A stretch of 64,000 nt of DNA from Eonycteris spelaea (taxonomy: Eukaryota > Chordata > Mammalia > Chiroptera > Pteropodidae), in NCBI GenBank assembly GCA_003508835.1, contig PUFA01000084.1, forward strand, positions 3,472,001 through 3,536,000. Reading direction: 5' to 3'. Shown here piece by piece: positions 10,763 to 22,799 of the stretch. Under the pieces are notes generated by a model. The model searched no databases and was not told where the DNA came from. It was given only the letters and a program-made list of their open reading frames with translations. Position 1 is the first letter of the stretch. Every line of letters begins with the position of its first letter. The position numbers and the translations under genes are program-made.

Positions 10763-12624
10763 CTTTTGAAAATGACTAGAAATAAATGTAATAGCATGAT
10801 TCTTGTGGGTGTTCTTTATTTCTATTTACTTTCCAAATTTATTTTTTTATTAGTTATGTTACTCATAATTAAAATTACTTTTTTCAGTATCTCATTTAAC
10901 ATGGCAAAGTAAACTAGAATAAAATCCCCTTCTTATATCGAATTTTCCATTACAGATCTACCAATCCAGGTTTGACAATGTTGTTCTTTGCCAGCACCCA
11001 CTTTAACCAGATAGTTACTGCAAGATATTACAGGGATGGTGCCCAAAGAAAGAATTCAAGCAGCAGTGCATCTTCATCATAAATAAGCTTTACCAGAGAT
11101 GGATTTATTGTCAGACTAATGATGCCTAAGACCCTATTTTCACGAGACCCTTTGTAGCCCCTGTGAGGGACCTTAGTAATGTCGTATTCATAATACTGAA
11201 TTCACTTTCTCAAAGAATCCTTTCCCGTAATGTATAAGCTTTATGATCCATAAAATCTAATTCCAATCCTGCTTTTAATCAAGGGGGAAAAAAGTGTAGG
11301 AAATTCCATCTGTTCGTTTCTTTTGCCCATTGATTTGAATCTCAGTGAATGAATATTCTCTTTCTCACACTTTTAATACTTTTAGTCTTGAGTATCCTGA
11401 ACAAGTTTATGTCTGAGTGTTCTCCTATGTTATCTGTTAAGTACCATCCACATATGGTCCAGCCAGTTATAAATTGCTCTGTAGTTAGTTAGCTGACATA
11501 GCCCTAGAAATACCTGTTTTTTTTTGACCTCCTTTTAGTTCCCCAAAATAGTTGATTTTTCTATGTCCATTTTTCTAGAAAAATGTGTGAATTCTTTCAT
11601 ATGTTTACCTAAAAGAATGTTCCATTCCGTATCTTGCAGTTTCTGGCTTTAGGCAATAATGTGCTGAATTTACCAATGCTGCCCTCGGTGATAGTTCTGA
11701 GGACAACATCTCAGTATGAAAAGGAATCGGTAACCTCTCTACCCTCACATTTCATAACAGCTTTCCAGGAGGCAAAAAATAAATCAATTCCTGACTCCTA
11801 ATGGGAGGTCCTTTTATCTTTCTCATGTCCCTGTTCTCTGTTTCTTTTGTCAAAGATCAGGGGGCCAAAAGGCTAGCAGCAGACAAGGGAAGTTCTGTAT
11901 CACATTGAATCTCTGACTCTGTCATGGTCAACTTCAAAGGTGTCATATCTCTAGGGAAAGATGAAAAGAATTCTCTATTTAAAAAAAAAAAAAGAAAGAA
12001 AGAAAAAAAAAACTTCACAAAGACAGCCTTTAGTGGAGATGGCAAGTGGCCCTGGAACAGTCTCGAAAGGTTGATTCTTAAAATGAACTTGACATTGACC
12101 TGACATTGAAAAATGAAAATGGACCTAGTAAGACACTTTCTTGCCAGAGAGATGCCACTGGCTTGGCACAGCTTCTGATGAGAGGCCACATTTAGAGGAG
12201 AAATTTCTGTCTATACTGACTGGCAAGATAAAATGATTCCTACAGCAACGTGACCAGTGGAAGAGCCATTCTCCCGAGGGAGCCAGACCACAATGTTCAA
12301 GGAGCTGGAAAGGAGGAGGAGAATCTTTTGGATGCATAATTCTTTTTGTTGTTCCCTAAATTCAAAGAGAATGGACGCGAAGTTCTTTATTACTGCAAAT
12401 CATTCTGCACCTTCTTGCCAGCATGGTAATTCTGCAATAATAGCTTAACATAAAGGTATCTAACAGCAACACTATTCCTTAGTAACAATAGGAATTTGAT
12501 CTTTAGAACCTACTGTGTGTCTCTGTACCAGTTTCACTGTATAATTTATATCTGTATCTAAATTTATATCCATAGCCATATCTATATTTATATAACTATC
12601 CCCATGATCTCCACATATTCTCCA
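10761..12624. other. Unassigned non-coding sequence
   Basis: No gene recognised. An A/GAAA-rich tract lies at 11981-12011. Overlapping frames near 11857-12448 on both strands lack any known motif. A TATATCTA-like imperfect tract lies at 12540-12600. Confidence 0.4.
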
Positions 12625-12785
12625 TGTGGTCTTTACTCTTCACACTAACTCCATGAGATAAACAGTTGAAGAAATTGAAGCGTAGGAAAGTCATGCAACT
12701 CGTTTAAGATCTGTCTATTAAGTAGCAGATCTGGGATTTAAAAGTGACCCCAAGCACATAGCCCATGATGCCACATTCTGTCCTC
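12625..12785 (-). mobile_element. MIR SINE
   Basis: CACTAACTCCATGAGATA, GAAGAAATTGAAGCGTAGGAAAG, CATGCAACTCG and AGTAGCAGATCTGGGATTTAAA follow the antisense MIR order: cctatgaggta, gaggaaactgaggc, taacttgccc, agtggcagagccgggatt. Confidence 0.75.
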
Positions 12786-14330
12786 TTCGCCACCAGATAA
12801 CATTTTTAGGATATGACTGTTGATAGAGATAAGTACTGATCATATTATGCCCACGTTACACTTCCAGAAATCAGTTAACATAAAAGACTATGACAGTCAC
12901 GCAAGACATGTGAGAGAATCATGCTGGAGAATCGAATACTCCAAGTGTTAGTGCCAGTGTTGGTACACAGAGAGACTGAGTCTCATAATTAGAGCACTCA
13001 TATTCAATAATTAAATCTGCTTCTCATTGTATCTCGAACCTACCTTTTCTATTGAGAATTTCTGTTTGTTATTACTAATACCAGTGATGTATAGGGCTTC
13101 TGAAAGAAAAGAAGAGTGAAGAAGAGATGGGATGCTCTATTTAGATTCAAAATCAGAGTGGACGGTTGTAAGCATTGACCTGAAGGTATTGTACCATTAA
13201 TTGACAAAAAATGAGAGTGTCTGGGAACAAAGCTAAAGCCCATTAGCTAACACTGTTCATGCTATGGTGAACGAGGGAAAGACAGGTGTGAGCAAATTAT
13301 GGCTGGCTCAGTGGGTTCCTAGAAGTTGGTAGATTTAGAAAACTTTTAGATTCTCAGTTGTGCCCTGGTAACACTGTTGTTATCTAATGAACACTTCATT
13401 CTGAAATTTTGGGGCTGAGCAGATGAAATGGATTCAGTATTTGTTTTTATGCCTCATTGCACAGCTCTTAACCTGTTGTGGATTGCATTTGAAAATGAAG
13501 GACAAAAGTGTGACAGTGGCTTCCTAATTTATGAGAATATTTATTTCTGTATGTATTCTCCCCTCCAACTTTATTTCTATGATAAATTCCATAAAATGCA
13601 GTAAATAATTTACAGTGTCAGTATCACAGAAACAGCAGGTCTGTGTGGGTTGGTTGTCGATTTCTATCTAAAATTAATGGCATCTTTCAGAATGAAGGAT
13701 GGGTGTGGCAGGATGAGTGGTTCTGTGTGCTCACTGTTGTCAGGCTGTATTTTTGTTTCAGCATGTCTTTGTAAGCACACTTGACCATATCTGCAGCTAG
13801 CACAACATGTGTCCATGTCTGGCATCTTCATGAAATCATTTAAAAAGAGTATATACTATATAACCTTATACACACACTTGCCTACTCACATCTCACAGAA
13901 AGGTAAGAAGGACTTATATCAGTACAGCGTTCCTCAATGAAGAGCCTCTGTTTCATCCTCTCCAGAAAATAGACCTTTTGGAGAGCTGAGGAGGCACAAG
14001 CATTCCCTAAACATAATTGGGGAAGCAATTGGAAAGTCTAGCTACTTCATAAACAGAATTTTAAAAATCTTCCTGTTTCATCTCTTCTTTTACCTCACTT
14101 CCAGTGGTTTTGGGTACTACAAATACCTGTCCTTGAAAAGGGAAGTTGTTCAAGGATAAATTAGTGTCTCATAGGTTTCCATTATCTTAGGTAGAATCTG
14201 GCTTTCTCAGCTCAGTTTATGTCAATTGCCACTAGCTGATCTGCTTTTCATTTGCCAAAGTTTTGTTAAATTCATTGCCTCTCCTTTACTTTTTGTCCTT
14301 AAAAAAAAAATGCATATATAATATAAATAT
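12786..14330. other. Unassigned non-coding sequence
   Basis: No gene or named interspersed repeat recognised. An A10 run at 14301-14310 and an AT-rich linker precede the tetranucleotide array. Confidence 0.4.
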
Positions 14331-14349
14331 TTCTTTCTTTCTTTCTTTC

Positions 14350-14413
<64 letters not shown>

Positions 14414-14440
14414 TTCCTTCTTTTTTCTTTCTTTCTTTCC
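14331..14440. repeat. (TTTC)n tetranucleotide microsatellite
   Basis: About 110 bp of TTTC units with a few interruptions (CTC at about 14350, CCTTC at about 14415). It is a homopyrimidine tract that could adopt triplex DNA. The serine/phenylalanine-rich 120-codon frame across it is spurious. Confidence 0.97.
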
Positions 14441-15758
14441 TATTTATTTCTTATTTATTTTGTCAGCTTAGTAAAGTTTTGGAAAGAAGCAGAAGTATAT
14501 CTGTGTTCAAACTACCATCTTTAATTGGAAGTGTGGTATTCTTTAGCTTATATCTCTTAAATTTCAACCTTTGTTTGGTCGCCCTGAAATTAAACTATAG
14601 TATGAATCTCCCTGAATTTTTGTGATGTCCAAGAAGAAATGGTTTATGAGTCTTTGAAAATGCATTCAGTTTCTCACTGGCTAGTTATGAACAGCTACTG
14701 AGAAACTGCAGAAGAATTAGAAATTTCTGATTAACTCATCCTTCAATAGACCAACATTTCTGGGGCTAGTCCTAGGACAGGGAATTATCTTTCTTCTCGA
14801 AAATATACTCATCCCTTGTTACTAGACTGTAGTATAAAGAGATTATTTTTTAATGATTGTTCTCATCCAATATGCTACCTATATCATCAACTGAAAAGAA
14901 TGTGTTAATGCCATTGCTTTGGTCCTGAGAATAATTTAATTCTACAGAGTACCTATGGTCCTTTGCTTGTTATGTAAGAAACATCTGTTGGTAAATTAAA
15001 GAAGTATGACAACTGACCCAAGAAAAAACTAAATCTGTAGAAATAATATAAATCAGCATTACAAATAATAAAGTTTGTGATGGTTAAAAAGTGACACAAT
15101 GATAGTATCTCATGGGAACACTAAGAACTACAAAAATTGACCCAAGAAAATTAGACATGTAAAAAACAAATGAAACGAAATATAATTAAGAACAGCCAAA
15201 TTGCACATAATAACGTTACTGATTACAAATTGAAAGAAAAAATATTCTTGACAAAATTTAGATCTACAAAAATAACTAAAAAAATTGGATTTGGTAGAAT
15301 TAAATACATACATACAAGTACAAAAACACTACATGTAAAATGCGGAAACTATAATTGGTGAAATTCAATATGAACAGAAGACCTTGATCTTTCAATTATT
15401 TACTGTACAATTTACACAGAAAAGCACTTATCACAATAAAGTCAATTTTGGAAAGTGAAAAATGAAAAAAGATGGAAAGGTTTAAAAGCATCATATAGAA
15501 TATTAACCAAAGAATGACATTGGTTAATGAAGTTTTATTCTGAAAATACCATCTCTATATAAATTCAACAGTGTTCAAAGAATTGTGCTCTCAAAATTTC
15601 ATTTATTCTTACGTTCTTAAACTAGTATTTATGACTAGAACCATTTTCTTTTTCTTATAAATAATGCAATATGGAGGCATGGGTAGAAAAGTACAAGAGT
15701 GTGCGATCTAAATCAATTAATGATATAGCAGTTCACTATAAGGTAGACATTATGCCAA
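14441..15758. other. Unassigned AT-rich sequence
   Basis: No gene recognised. 14990-15360 is very A-rich, like the sense strand of a decayed LINE, but I cannot align it to a family by eye. Confidence 0.35.
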
Positions 15759-15791
15759 AGAGAGCCAAGAGAGCCAGATTCTTGGCTCTCT
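15759..15791. repeat. Perfect 12-bp inverted repeat (hairpin)
   Basis: AGAGAGCCAAGA (15759-15770) and TCTTGGCTCTCT (15780-15791) are exact reverse complements separated by 9 nt. No downstream T-run or other sign shows it acting as an RNA signal. Confidence 0.8.
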
Positions 15792-15830
15792 GGTTTCACT
15801 TTGAGAGAGACATGGCTGGGATAATATTTT

Positions 15831-15878
15831 GCATACAATAGAAGTTCAGTAGTATTTGTTGAATTATGTTTTACTGAA
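15831..15878 (+). mobile_element. L2 3'-terminal fragment
   Basis: GCATACAATAGAAGTTCAGT followed by AGTATTTGTTGAATTATG corresponds to the L2 terminus 'gcacatagtaggtgctcaataaatatttgttgaatgaatg'. Confidence 0.5.
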
Positions 15879-16056
15879 TTAACTTAACAGGATATGCTCA
15901 ATCCTTGAGCACGATTAATTTATGTCCCAGATCATTGTTCTATTTCTTGACATATTTATGTGTTGACCAGTTCTAAGTACTTTCTACTTTCAGCCTATGC
16001 TGTAGCAATCTGTCTCATAGATATCTAATGGTTCCCAGCAGATCCATAGGCCAGAT

Positions 16057-16069
16057 GAAGATTGTCTCC
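16057..16069. repeat. Left target-site duplication (diverged) of inverted L1
   Basis: GAAGATTGTCTCC lies directly before the T12 tract. It matches 17142-17154 (GAAGTTTGTCCGC) at 10 of 13 positions. Confidence 0.5.
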
Positions 16070-16765
16070 TTTTTTTTTTTTAATTGAATTTATTGGAGTG
16101 ACATTGGTGAATAAAATTATATAGGTTTCAAGTATACCATTCAATAACACATGATTGTATATTGCATTGTGTGTTCAGTCAAAGTCAAATCTTCACCATA
16201 TATTTCACCCCCTTTATCCTTATCTGCCTCCTCCAACTCCTCTTTACCTTTATAACCACAATACTGTTGTCCATACCCCTGAGTCTCTGTTTGTTTGTCT
16301 TGTTCATTTGTTGCTTTCAATTTTATATCTCACATATGAGTGAAATTATATGGTTCTTAACTTTTTCTATCTGATTTATTTCACTTAGCATAATAACCTC
16401 GAGATCCATCCATTTGTCACAAATGGCAGTATTTCATCTTTTCTTATGGATGAGCAATATTCCACTGTATATATGTACCACAGCTTCTTTATCCAATCAT
16501 CTATCATAGGACACTTCAGTTGTTTCCACCTGTTATTTTTGTGAATAATGGTACAATGAATATCGGGGTGCATATATCTTTACAGATAAATGTTTTCAAA
16601 TTTTAGGGGTTGATACCTAGAAGAGGAATTTCTGGGTGATATGGTAATTCTAGCTTTACTTTTTTAAGGAATCTCCATACTGTTTTCCAAAGTGGCTCTA
16701 CCAATGTACGTCCCACTAGCAGTTTCTTTTTTCCCACAACCGCTCTAACACTTGTTGCTACTTTC
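16070..16765 (-). mobile_element. L1 3' segment (ORF2 C-terminus + 3' UTR) of a 5'-inverted element
   Basis: The left edge is T12 (16070-16081), the antisense poly(A). It is followed by the bat-type L1 3' UTR sequence AATTGAATTTATTGGAGTGACATTGG. Further right, the minus strand reads the L1 ORF2 C-terminus. The 16385-16573 frame includes the block around EYCSSIRKDEILPFVTNGW, equivalent to the conserved EYYSAIKK...ATWMDL region. Frameshifts and stops make it non-functional. The 5' edge lies near 16760, in sequence matching 'aacacttgtt'. It joins head-to-head with 16766-17141. Confidence 0.9.
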
Positions 16766-17141
16766 TTATGGACCTTGGTTTTAGGGAAGATTTTATAAAT
16801 TTGACCTCACAGACAAGGGAAGTAAAAGCAAAAATAAATTAATGGGACTATATCAAACAACAAAAGAGACTATCAACATCACAAAAAGGCAACCTTCTGA
16901 ATGGGGGAAGAAATTTGGGAGGAATCCCTCTGATAATGGGCTAATATCCGAAACATATAAAGAACTCATATAACTCAACAACAAAAAACAAACAATCTAA
17001 TTAAAAAATGGGCGGAGGACCTGAACAGATACTTCTCCCAAGAAGACATACAAACGTGCCACGAGACATATGAAAACATGTTCAACTTTACTAGCTATTA
17101 GGCAAATGCCAATCAAAACTGCAATGAGACACCACCTGTTA
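16766..17141 (+). mobile_element. Inverted L1 ORF2 segment, 5' half of a twin-primed element
   Basis: The plus strand reads L1 ORF2 sequence just upstream of that in the neighbouring minus segment: AAGGGAAGTAAAAGCAAAAA, GGGACTATATCAAAC, GGCTAATATCCGAAACATAT, AAAATGGGCGGAGGACCTGA and CAATGAGACACCACCTGTTAGAA. Its outer end stops only some tens of bases short, in L1 coordinates, of where the minus segment begins. One L1 copy with its 5' half inverted explains this better than two insertions. Confidence 0.85.
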
Positions 17142-17154
17142 GAAGTTTGTCCGC
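17142..17154. repeat. Right target-site duplication (diverged) of inverted L1
   Basis: GAAGTTTGTCCGC lies directly after the last recognisable L1 base and pairs with 16057-16069 at 10 of 13 positions. Confidence 0.5.
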
Positions 17155-17984
17155 TTTTAACTTAAAATTTAACCTCTTTGTTCTTCTTATCTACTGAATT
17201 TGACTTGAGACTTGTTTCACCTTTTATCTTTTTTCTGTGGATCAGCCCTTGGATAATATTCAACTTTGAGCTAGATTAAGAATTATATGCAAGTATTTGA
17301 TAAAAGATACATCTTAAATTTGTACATAAAAACAATACCAAAGTCCTAAAGGGAAATTAGGAAGTGGAGTTTGTCAAAGCAGATCAAGGTAAGAGGTATA
17401 GTCTATGCTCAAGGGTAAAGTGTCCTGCCACAAATCCTATTTGGGCAGCAAAATCATCCTGTTTTCTGTTTCTTAGGCCAGCTTCCAATATGGCTTCAGT
17501 TTTTGTTTGAAATGCAATCCCAGTACACAAAGGATACCTATATGCAAAAGCAAGCATAAAAACAAATCCTGTTCCAAATATCGGTTATATGAATTGTGTC
17601 ACTTTGGATTATACTCATTACTTTGTCCTTCTGCTCATGTGAATCTTTGAAGACTGGTTCTTTTGTAAAACCTCTTTAATCTTGCAATAAATATGTACAT
17701 ATTAAGGAAACCTTATGGAAAGCAGAGAGGTATTCTTAATATGTATGTTTATGACTGCTTTGTAAAAAAGTGTGGGTTAAAAAAAGTTTGATTGTGAGAA
17801 TGTTTGTACTTTGTTGTTTGGAGAAAGAAATTCAAAAAACTGCAGTATTTTTAAATAGTCAATGCACAGTTTAAGAAAAATATATCAAATAAATTAAAGT
17901 AAAAAGGATTATACTCTACCCGATATTAAAAAAAAAAAAACAGAATTTAAAATTTAAGAGAGCAATTAGAGATTATTTAGAATA
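17155..17984. other. Unassigned non-coding sequence
   Basis: No gene or named repeat recognised. An A-run of about 13 lies at about 17928-17940. Confidence 0.4.
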
Positions 17985-18060
17985 ATTTTCTTATATTAAA
18001 ATGAAGAAATTGAGACTCAAATAGGTCAGATGGCTTACCCAAGCCCAGGAAGCTAATAAA
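17985..18060 (-). mobile_element. MIR fragment
   Basis: AAAATGAAGAAATTGAGACTCAAATAGGTCAGATGGCTTACCCAAG corresponds to antisense MIR 'acagatgaggaaactgaggcacagagaggttaagtaacttgcccaag'. Confidence 0.6.
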
Positions 18061-18214
18061 TAATTGTCTATTTCCTAGAATAAACACATTGTGCATATTA
18101 ATAATTTTTCTCTTAAAATAGATGTTATTGGTAATCCACCCTCTGCTACCTAAAGCAATACAAAGCATATATTTGATGAGTTGTCTCAGAAGCTTAATGA
18201 ATTTGGGAGATAAT

Positions 18215-18425
18215 CAAGTTTAATGAGCAATTAATATATGCTAGGCATTGTACTAAGTTCTTTATTACAGCTTTTAGAGAGTTGTCCAACAATGAAACAA
18301 TTCATATATTTACTGATGAGGGGTTTTGGGGCTGAGATAGTCTATGTATATTTCTCAAATGTTCTGAAATAAATATTAGAGTTAGGATTTGAACCCAGGT
18401 CTCTGCCTCCAGAGTGCATTTCACT
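18215..18425 (-). mobile_element. MIR SINE
   Basis: TATGCTAGGCATTGTACTAAG at the left and GTTAGGATTTGAACCCAGGT CTCTGCCTCCAGAG at the right are the two ends of an antisense MIR. The middle has decayed. Confidence 0.75.
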
Positions 18426-18429
18426 ACTA

Positions 18430-20200
18430 ATCTACAGTACTGAGAGATAATTTTCCATAAATCAGGCATTTCTACATATCTTCTGAGCCATTGAAAGGGC
18501 GTGTGCTTTACAAATAGAAGCTAGAGTTAGTGTCTCTCTAAAGACAGAGATTTAGGGAGAACTTCAAGATAGTCGAGTCTCTCACCGCTCCTCAGAGAGG
18601 ATTTGCTTACTTTCTAGGGTTAAAAAAACTTCATCTCTCTCTCAAGAGGAGAGGATGGATAGGTTTGCAAGCAGTCCCTTATCACATTAGGAATTTTCTA
18701 AATTTAGTATGTCCAAGCTGTGACACAGCCCTGAATGTGTGGCACTTTGCCTGGGACAGTTCCATGTAGCTCCCATGGAACTTGGTGAGCAAAGGGAACT
18801 GACATAACTATACTATGCCATGAGTAAAAAATTGTGTAAATTCATGTGAGCTCATTGTTTTGCCAAACAAATCTGTCAAACAATTTTCTGGAAGTGTGGT
18901 AAGCAAATTTTAGGAGCTATGTGACCATTTGATAAACACTACTTCTCCAAACAATAAATCTGCCTGTCAAATTTGAGGAAAGAGGTCTCATTTATTCCCT
19001 GACGACATCTGAGCTCACAAGGCCAAATCTTTTGATTGGGAAAAAATATATGACATTTCTCAGACCCATTGGTTATAACTTAGAACCCACGGACCTGATT
19101 AAAGCCCACAGAGACAAAGTAACAAGCATTAATGAGATACAGTAACAAAGAGAAAAGTAGTTATTTACTAATTTACTTATTTACAACTTATTCAATATTT
19201 TTAAATACTAATTTTCTTTCAGATTCAGTGCTGTTTATTATCATTTAAAAAATTGTTCCATGAGCATTTCTCTGGTACTCCCAGTTAGGAAGGTGTCTAC
19301 CATTTCTAACCTAATTCCCACCTTTTGCCAAATTTGCTCTTTTTTGTGAGACCTCCTCCTGGCATTCGTTTCAAAAAATTTATCCACTTCTGTATATGCT
19401 TATATAAGTATTGGAAAAGTATAATCATCTCCACCACATGGCCCAGGTAACACCTAGCTAAGATACATATATTAAACATTATTTAAACTTTTCTCTTTAG
19501 TGAAATACTTCATTTTCATAAATGTTAGTTTTATTTTGTGGGTTACTTTGCACTGAATATAATCTTTCAACATTGTAGCCTTTAAATCTGAAAAGATATA
19601 TAAATAGTACAAGCATCATAGCTAGGAAAGCCACCGACTTAACCTGTGAAATGGTGCATCTTTGTGCTGCTCAGAATAAGCGTTGACCCTTTTGGCTGCT
19701 AACTCACATGCTTCTGCTGAGTGCTGTCTGTCCTTCTATACGAATATGTGCCTGCCTGTTGAAGCCTGTCACTCCCCACTGCTATGCTGGATCTGATGAG
19801 TACGGCCCCTCACTTGTATGACCTGCCCTTGGTCAGCTGTGCCCTCTAGAGTAATGGGTTTTGAAAAGAACAGGGGAAAAAAAGACGTATGTTTAGACAG
19901 TTGAGTGGGATGCGATTCTCAGTCTTTTCGATCACAGCCATGATAAAAGGAAGATGAATATGAGGGGCAGGGAGAGCTGTGTGTGAGCAAGAGTTTGTGG
20001 TTAATTTCTTCTTGCTAAAAAAGTATCTGGTGTGAATCATACCATGGCAGATAGAAGTACTCTATTCCATGTCAGAAGAATTAACTAGTTTTGTATTGTG
20101 GGGAAATTTAAAAAAAAAAAAAAAGTCAACTCATCAGAAACAAAATGGTCACAGTTATTCTTTGCACTCTGTTCATACCTTTGTGCCAGGGGGTGAAGCA
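18430..20200. other. Unassigned non-coding sequence
   Basis: No gene recognised. It contains a small hairpin (GTTCCATG at 18759-18766 and CATGGAAC at 18774-18781, 7-nt loop) and an A15 run at 20110-20124. 19640-19850 is more GC-rich and may be an old repeat or unique sequence. Confidence 0.4.
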
Positions 20201-20204
20201 AATT

Positions 20205-20365
20205 AAAGATATTAGGTCATTAATTTTTGTACTCTTCTTGTGAGGGGGACAACGAAACTAATTACCCTTATTTTATGAATACCAAGAGAAGTAAAGAGAC
20301 CTAACTGCAGCCTGTGTAAGTCATTGGTAATAGAACCCCAAACCTCAATTTCATTTTACAGTGGT
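20205..20365 (-). mobile_element. MIR fragment
   Basis: CCTTATTTTATGAATACCAAGAGAAGTAAAGAGACCTAAC, then AAGTCATTGGTAATAGAACC, follows the antisense MIR order but with substantial decay. Confidence 0.5.
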
Positions 20366-21167
20366 TCATGGGTTTGAGTCAAATTCTAAGGAAGACCCAT
20401 TGTGGGAAGGAGCACATCACAGAGCACACTTTGCTGCACTGATGATCTATGATCCTTTCTCATATTCACCAAGATTTTCAAAGAGGCATGGCATGATCGA
20501 AGGGAAAGAAACAGAATTGGAAATTCATGTTCGTTCATAAACAAAACCAAGGAGAGCTTTTAACCAAATGACTGATTCACTGGAATAAAGTGATGTTGTC
20601 AGTGCTTGATATTTTCAAGTTTTTAGAAATATCACAGAAAAAAAACAAAAACAAAAACAAAAACCCTTCTCAAACCCATGAGCTCCGTGTTTGATAAAGT
20701 GGACAGTGCTGTCAGACCTGCCACGCTGATCATCGCCTCACCAAATTCTCTCCATTCTCTCTTAAAATAGCCCTTTTTCAGTATGCGGCACTACCTGCCA
20801 GGGTCAGGTTAGAGAAGAGGAGAGAAAATTGGTTATAAGGCTGTAAATAAGACTAAGAATCATGTGAGGTGATTTTAAAGTCATGAAAGTGAATTTGACT
20901 TCATAGAGCCACAGAAAGAGGGTGGTGCACAGCATAGCAGGATGGCTCCAGGAAATTCCAAAGACTGTGGACATGGATACAGCAGTTGATGATCAGCAAT
21001 ATACCAACAATGAATAAATGAAAATCACGCTCTCTTCCAAAGGTGAAATGGTCAGAAGTTTGGCACATAGAATTAAAGTGGAAAAAAGTCAAGCAGAAGC
21101 TACCAAAGAAAATCCCAGCTCCAGTGTTGCTGTCTACTGTGCTTTGATGTAGTCTGGGCATGTTTAA
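20366..21167. other. Unassigned non-coding sequence
   Basis: No gene recognised. An (AAAAC)n tract lies at 20638-20664. The 86-codon minus frame at 20901-21161 has no known motif. Confidence 0.4.
20638..20664. repeat. (AAAAC)n short tandem repeat
   Basis: A-rich pentamer array, about four units. Confidence 0.85.
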
Positions 21168-21365
21168 AATATATATAATATAATATATATATTATATGTA
21201 TATATACACATATACATATATAATTTTTAAATAAAAATATGTGTGTATATGTATATATGTATCTTCATATGAATACATACACATATATACATATATATGT
21301 GTGTATATTCATGGGTATGTGTGTGTATATATATATATATGTGTGTGCATGTATGCACACACATG
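21168..21365. repeat. Composite (TA)n/(TG)n AT-rich microsatellite
   Basis: About 200 bp of alternating purine-pyrimidine sequence mixing TATATA, TATGTA, ACATAT and GTGTGT units. Frames on both strands here (HTHTH- and IYIY-rich) are artefacts. Self-complementary stretches could extrude cruciforms or stall polymerase. Confidence 0.9.
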
Positions 21366-22019
21366 AGGAAATGTTTTAAAATCCTGTCCCTGCCATGTTC
21401 ATGCAAAAAAAGCACGCTGGAAAAAGCTGTTTATGCGCATGTAAAACCCTCTCAGGATAGAGCATTTGCCATGCCCCGCATCAAGGCTAGCAGAACAGAC
21501 CACTGCAGAAAGACCTCAGTAATGAGAACGGGAGAATGGAAAACCCTTTGCACTGAGGGCTCAATAATTAATCAAAGCAAAAAAATCCAGCTAAGGCAGC
21601 AGCCACAGCGGAACACAAAGGAAGCATTTATGGAACTAGGCTAAATATAAGAGAAAAAGGAAAGACAAAAGAAGCTCAAAAGTCATGATGTCAGTGAATG
21701 CGTATGTCAGAAGCCTAAATATTTGACTATTCAGGTTTCCAGGAAGCTTGGTGGATCAGAAATCCACGCCACACATGAACTATTTCTCTTCAAAACACAC
21801 GTATGCAGAGCTTGGAAGTTTGATGTGGTAGAGATTTGATGCTCACTCCCCCAGAGCCTGGACTCTTAAAGAGAACTGGCAGTAACACCCCAGCCAAGAG
21901 CCAGTCTAGGGTGGACTTTTTTTTTTTTGTCACTTACTTATCTTCTAACACCTAGTTAGTCTCATTTTCTATGTGATAGTAAAAGCAAAGCACACATGTA
22001 TTTATATTTTTATTCACAT
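21366..22019. other. Unassigned non-coding sequence
   Basis: High-complexity sequence with no named repeat. The 115-codon plus frame (21297-21644) begins inside the microsatellite and has no recognisable domain. A T-run of about 11 lies at 21920-21930. Confidence 0.4.
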
Positions 22020-22290
22020 ATTCACTCATTTATTAATCAAGAATTATTGAGTAACTACTATGTGTGAAATTAAGGCTGGCATAGTACAGACAAGAGACAG
22101 AGTCTCGGCTCCTAAAGAATATATAAAATATTAGATAAATTTAGTGCTATGAGAGAGTTGGAGACAGAATGATACAGAAAGCTAGAAGAAGCCAAGATCA
22201 ATTCTTGTTTGGGAGAAACCAAGAAAGGCTCAAGGAAGGAGATGGCATTGAAGTTGAGACTCAGAATGGTTGGAATTCTCTAAGGAAGTT
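22020..22290 (-). mobile_element. L2 LINE 3' end, antisense
   Basis: GAATTATTGAGTAACTACTATGTGTGAAATTAAGGCTGGCATAGTACAGACAAG matches the reverse-complement L2 terminus. AGTGCTATGAGAGAG, GAAAGGCTCAAGGAAGGAGATGGCATTGAAGTTGAGACT follow in the expected L2 order ('...gtgctatgaag...gaaggcctctctgaggaggtgacatttgagctgagacc'). Confidence 0.7.
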
Positions 22291-22799
22291 ATGATAGCCT
22301 CAACACAACAGAAAAAGAAGTTAAACATGGTTGCGTTTGTTGTCTTTAGCCACATGAGGCTAAGCTCATCTAATTTATCTATTCTATAAAGCTACATTTA
22401 TTCCTGCCCTGCATTGTAAAATAATTTGCAACCACTGAGCAACTAACAATACATGGATTGTATGTTTTGACAGAGAACAACCACAGGGGAAAGCAAATGA
22501 AAAAATTGAAGAGCACTTTTATTTATTTTGTTAGAATAAGTATTTTGTGACAAACTTTGAGTTTGTCAATGAGCATGCAAAGAAATGGAAGACCCCTTTT
22601 GATGTTCACACAGTTACTCGAATGGCCATAAAACCACTTGATACCTTCTTTTCAGGGGCTATCCTGAATTGCAGTTCTTTACAGATGACATGAAATGTCA
22701 ATCATTTCTTTAAGAACTTGCATTTTGAGGGAACACAAATATATATCTATTCACATGTGCATCAACACTGCATATATTCACTAACAGGTGAATTTCACT
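22291..22799. other. Unassigned non-coding sequence
   Basis: No gene or named repeat recognised. Confidence 0.4.

Noticed and set aside
14263..14625. 120-codon frame rich in FLSFFLSF
   Set aside because: It is the translation of the (TTTC)n array plus flanks.
16385..16573. 62-codon minus frame resembling a conserved protein
   Set aside because: It is the decayed C-terminal part of L1 ORF2, not a host gene. Annotated as part of the L1 copy.
21227..21415. HTHTH/IYIYIH-rich frame
   Set aside because: Translation of the TA/TG microsatellite.
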